Source of the DNA: Desulfobacteraceae bacterium
Lineage (GTDB): Bacteria > Desulfobacterota > Desulfobacteria > Desulfobacterales > JAUWMJ01
DNA: 6,974 nucleotides
Assembly (NCBI GenBank): GCA_030612225.1
Contig: JAUWOH010000153.1
Span: 1-6,974, forward strand
Direction: 5' to 3'
Shown here piece after piece: positions 6,101 through 6,974 of the stretch (position 1 is its first letter; every line of letters starts with the position of its first letter). Position numbers and translations under genes: made by a program. Under the pieces are notes generated by a model, which searched no databases, was not told where the DNA came from, and worked only from the letters and a program-made list of their open reading frames with translations.

Positions 6101-6487
6101 TTGAAATTGGCTCTAAAGAAAGAATTAATCTCTGCGAAAGTATTCGTATTAATCCTTTGTATGGTCGTTTTACTCAGCACTCCTGGTGAGTCCAGAGCCG
6201 AGAGCAGCATATCATCCGGCAAGGTGACTGCCGCCGCCCATTTGAATTTTCGGATTCATATCCCGGCAACCCTTTATTTGCAGATCGGAACATTAGATCG
6301 AAAGCAAGATACGACTGAATTTGAGCTTAATAATGTAAACGAAGCTAATACTGTATCGGAATATAAAAAAAACTTTGAAATAAAAGCATTAGGCAGACTT
6401 TCAAAAAAAGGCACTATGTTTTTATCTTCAAACGTTTCAACCATAGCAAATAATGAAACACTCTTTTATACATTGAGTTCGCCATGA
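6101..6487 (+). CDS. Small exported protein of unknown function
   Basis: I do not recognise this 128-residue protein. It begins with a Sec-type signal: positive residues (KLALKKELISAK), a hydrophobic stretch (about 14-26) and a probable cut after SRA near residue 33. The mature part is about 95 residues, has no Cys, and alternates hydrophobic and polar residues (AAHLNFRIHIP, LYLQIG, TEFELNNVN), suggesting a beta-rich fold, as in surface or fimbrial-type subunits; that is only a shape-based guess. The start is TTG at 6101, with AGGGGG at 6091-6096 four bases upstream; a TTG two codons later has better spacing and gives nearly the same protein. It follows the HD-GYP gene by 27 bases and precedes a membrane sensor gene by seven bases, so the three may form one operon. 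Confidence 0.72.
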   Translation: MKLALKKELISAKVFVLILCMVVLLSTPGESRAESSISSGKVTAAAHLNFRIHIPATLYLQIGTLDRKQDTTEFELNNVNEANTVSEYKKNFEIKALGRLSKKGTMFLSSNVSTIANNETLFYTLSSP

Positions 6488-6494
6488 GGATAAT

Positions 6495-6974
6495 ATGCAT
6501 ATCGAAAACCTAACAAAAAAACAAATTTTACCAGTCCAGTTGATGGTTACGATTATTATCTCCTATCTAACAATTTACGGTCCGACACAAGATAAATGGC
6601 TAACTGGGTCATATATATTCATAGCAATTTTCTTCTCAACTAATCTTTTCTTACCCTATATTCCAATTAGATACTATTACGATAAAAAGATATTCTATAT
6701 TTTATTTTTTTTCGACAGTATCATGATTTGTTTAGGAATTTACTTATCCGGCAATGCGAGTACTGATTTTTACCTCATATATTTTTTGATCATCGGCCTG
6801 GCATCAATGAGTACGAGTCTTAAGTATCTTATGATAAACACAACCGTTTTTACCTTAATTTATGGATGGATACTTTTTCAAAAAGGCCATCTTACAGGAG
6901 ATATGGGGGCCAGTTATGCACTACGATTGCCATTTATGTTTATTATGGCCCTCTTTTTCGGCAGTATTGTAGAT
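6495..6974 (+). CDS. Multi-pass membrane sensor protein, N-terminal part (3' partial)
   Basis: An open frame starts at ATG 6495 (GAGGA at 6486-6490) and runs without a stop to the window end, 160 residues so far. It is almost wholly hydrophobic, with about six membrane segments near residues 11-29, 40-58, 66-85, 91-106, 110-128 and 145-160. The pattern of an acidic residue opening the third helix (D74), a polar STDFYLIYFLI segment and a final LRLPFMF helix resembles the membrane input domains of sensor histidine kinases and similar signalling proteins. The output domain lies outside the window, so kinase, cyclase or other output cannot be told. It is close behind the exported protein gene (seven bases), so that protein might be its ligand or partner (inference). 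Its DNA is visibly more AT-rich than the signalling genes at the start of the window. Confidence 0.7.
   Translation, partial: MHIENLTKKQILPVQLMVTIIISYLTIYGPTQDKWLTGSYIFIAIFFSTNLFLPYIPIRYYYDKKIFYILFFFDSIMICLGIYLSGNASTDFYLIYFLIIGLASMSTSLKYLMINTTVFTLIYGWILFQKGHLTGDMGASYALRLPFMFIMALFFGSIVD

Overview
The window is an accessory signalling and type IV pilus-like locus with every gene on the plus strand. The mix points to a Gram-negative bacterium, most likely a Desulfobacterota/deltaproteobacterial-type sulfate reducer or relative. The clues are many phosphorelay proteins, a PilB/GspE ATPase carrying a receiver domain, a B-box zinc-finger membrane protein beside a prepilin, and moderate GC. This placement is inferred from gene content; no marker gene is present.

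Layout. (1) 1-460 is the 3' end of a hybrid histidine kinase: the last helix of a receiver domain, then an Hpt domain. (2) 441-1340 overlaps it and encodes a receiver-GGDEF diguanylate cyclase. (3) 1429-3716 is one ancestral gene for a c-di-GMP-binding (MshEN) pilus/secretion ATPase with a C-terminal receiver domain. It is now split into two reading frames by a frameshift near 2701, which falls in the conserved His box of the ATPase. (4) 3734-4309 encodes a B-box zinc-finger, single-TM protein whose outer part looks pilin-like. (5) 4344-4766 encodes a type IV prepilin whose C-terminus is written in a 7-bp tandem repeat that runs past the stop codon. (6) 4767-4984 is a regulatory intergenic region with repeats, an inverted repeat and a possible sigma-54 promoter. 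(7) 4985-6073 encodes a receiver-HD-GYP c-di-GMP phosphodiesterase. (8) 6101-6487 encodes a small exported protein of unknown function. (9) 6495 to the window end is the membrane-spanning N-terminus of a probable sensor protein.

How the genes may work together (inference). An Hpt domain at the end of the hybrid kinase could feed phosphate to three receivers in the window. One makes c-di-GMP (GGDEF), one destroys it (HD-GYP), and one sits on the ATPase that also carries the paired c-di-GMP-binding motifs. The ATPase would then read both second messenger and phosphorelay, and drive assembly of the neighbouring pilin. The frameshift means this motor may be broken in the sequenced strain, or the sequence may hold an error. 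No RNA genes, transposases or CRISPR arrays were seen.
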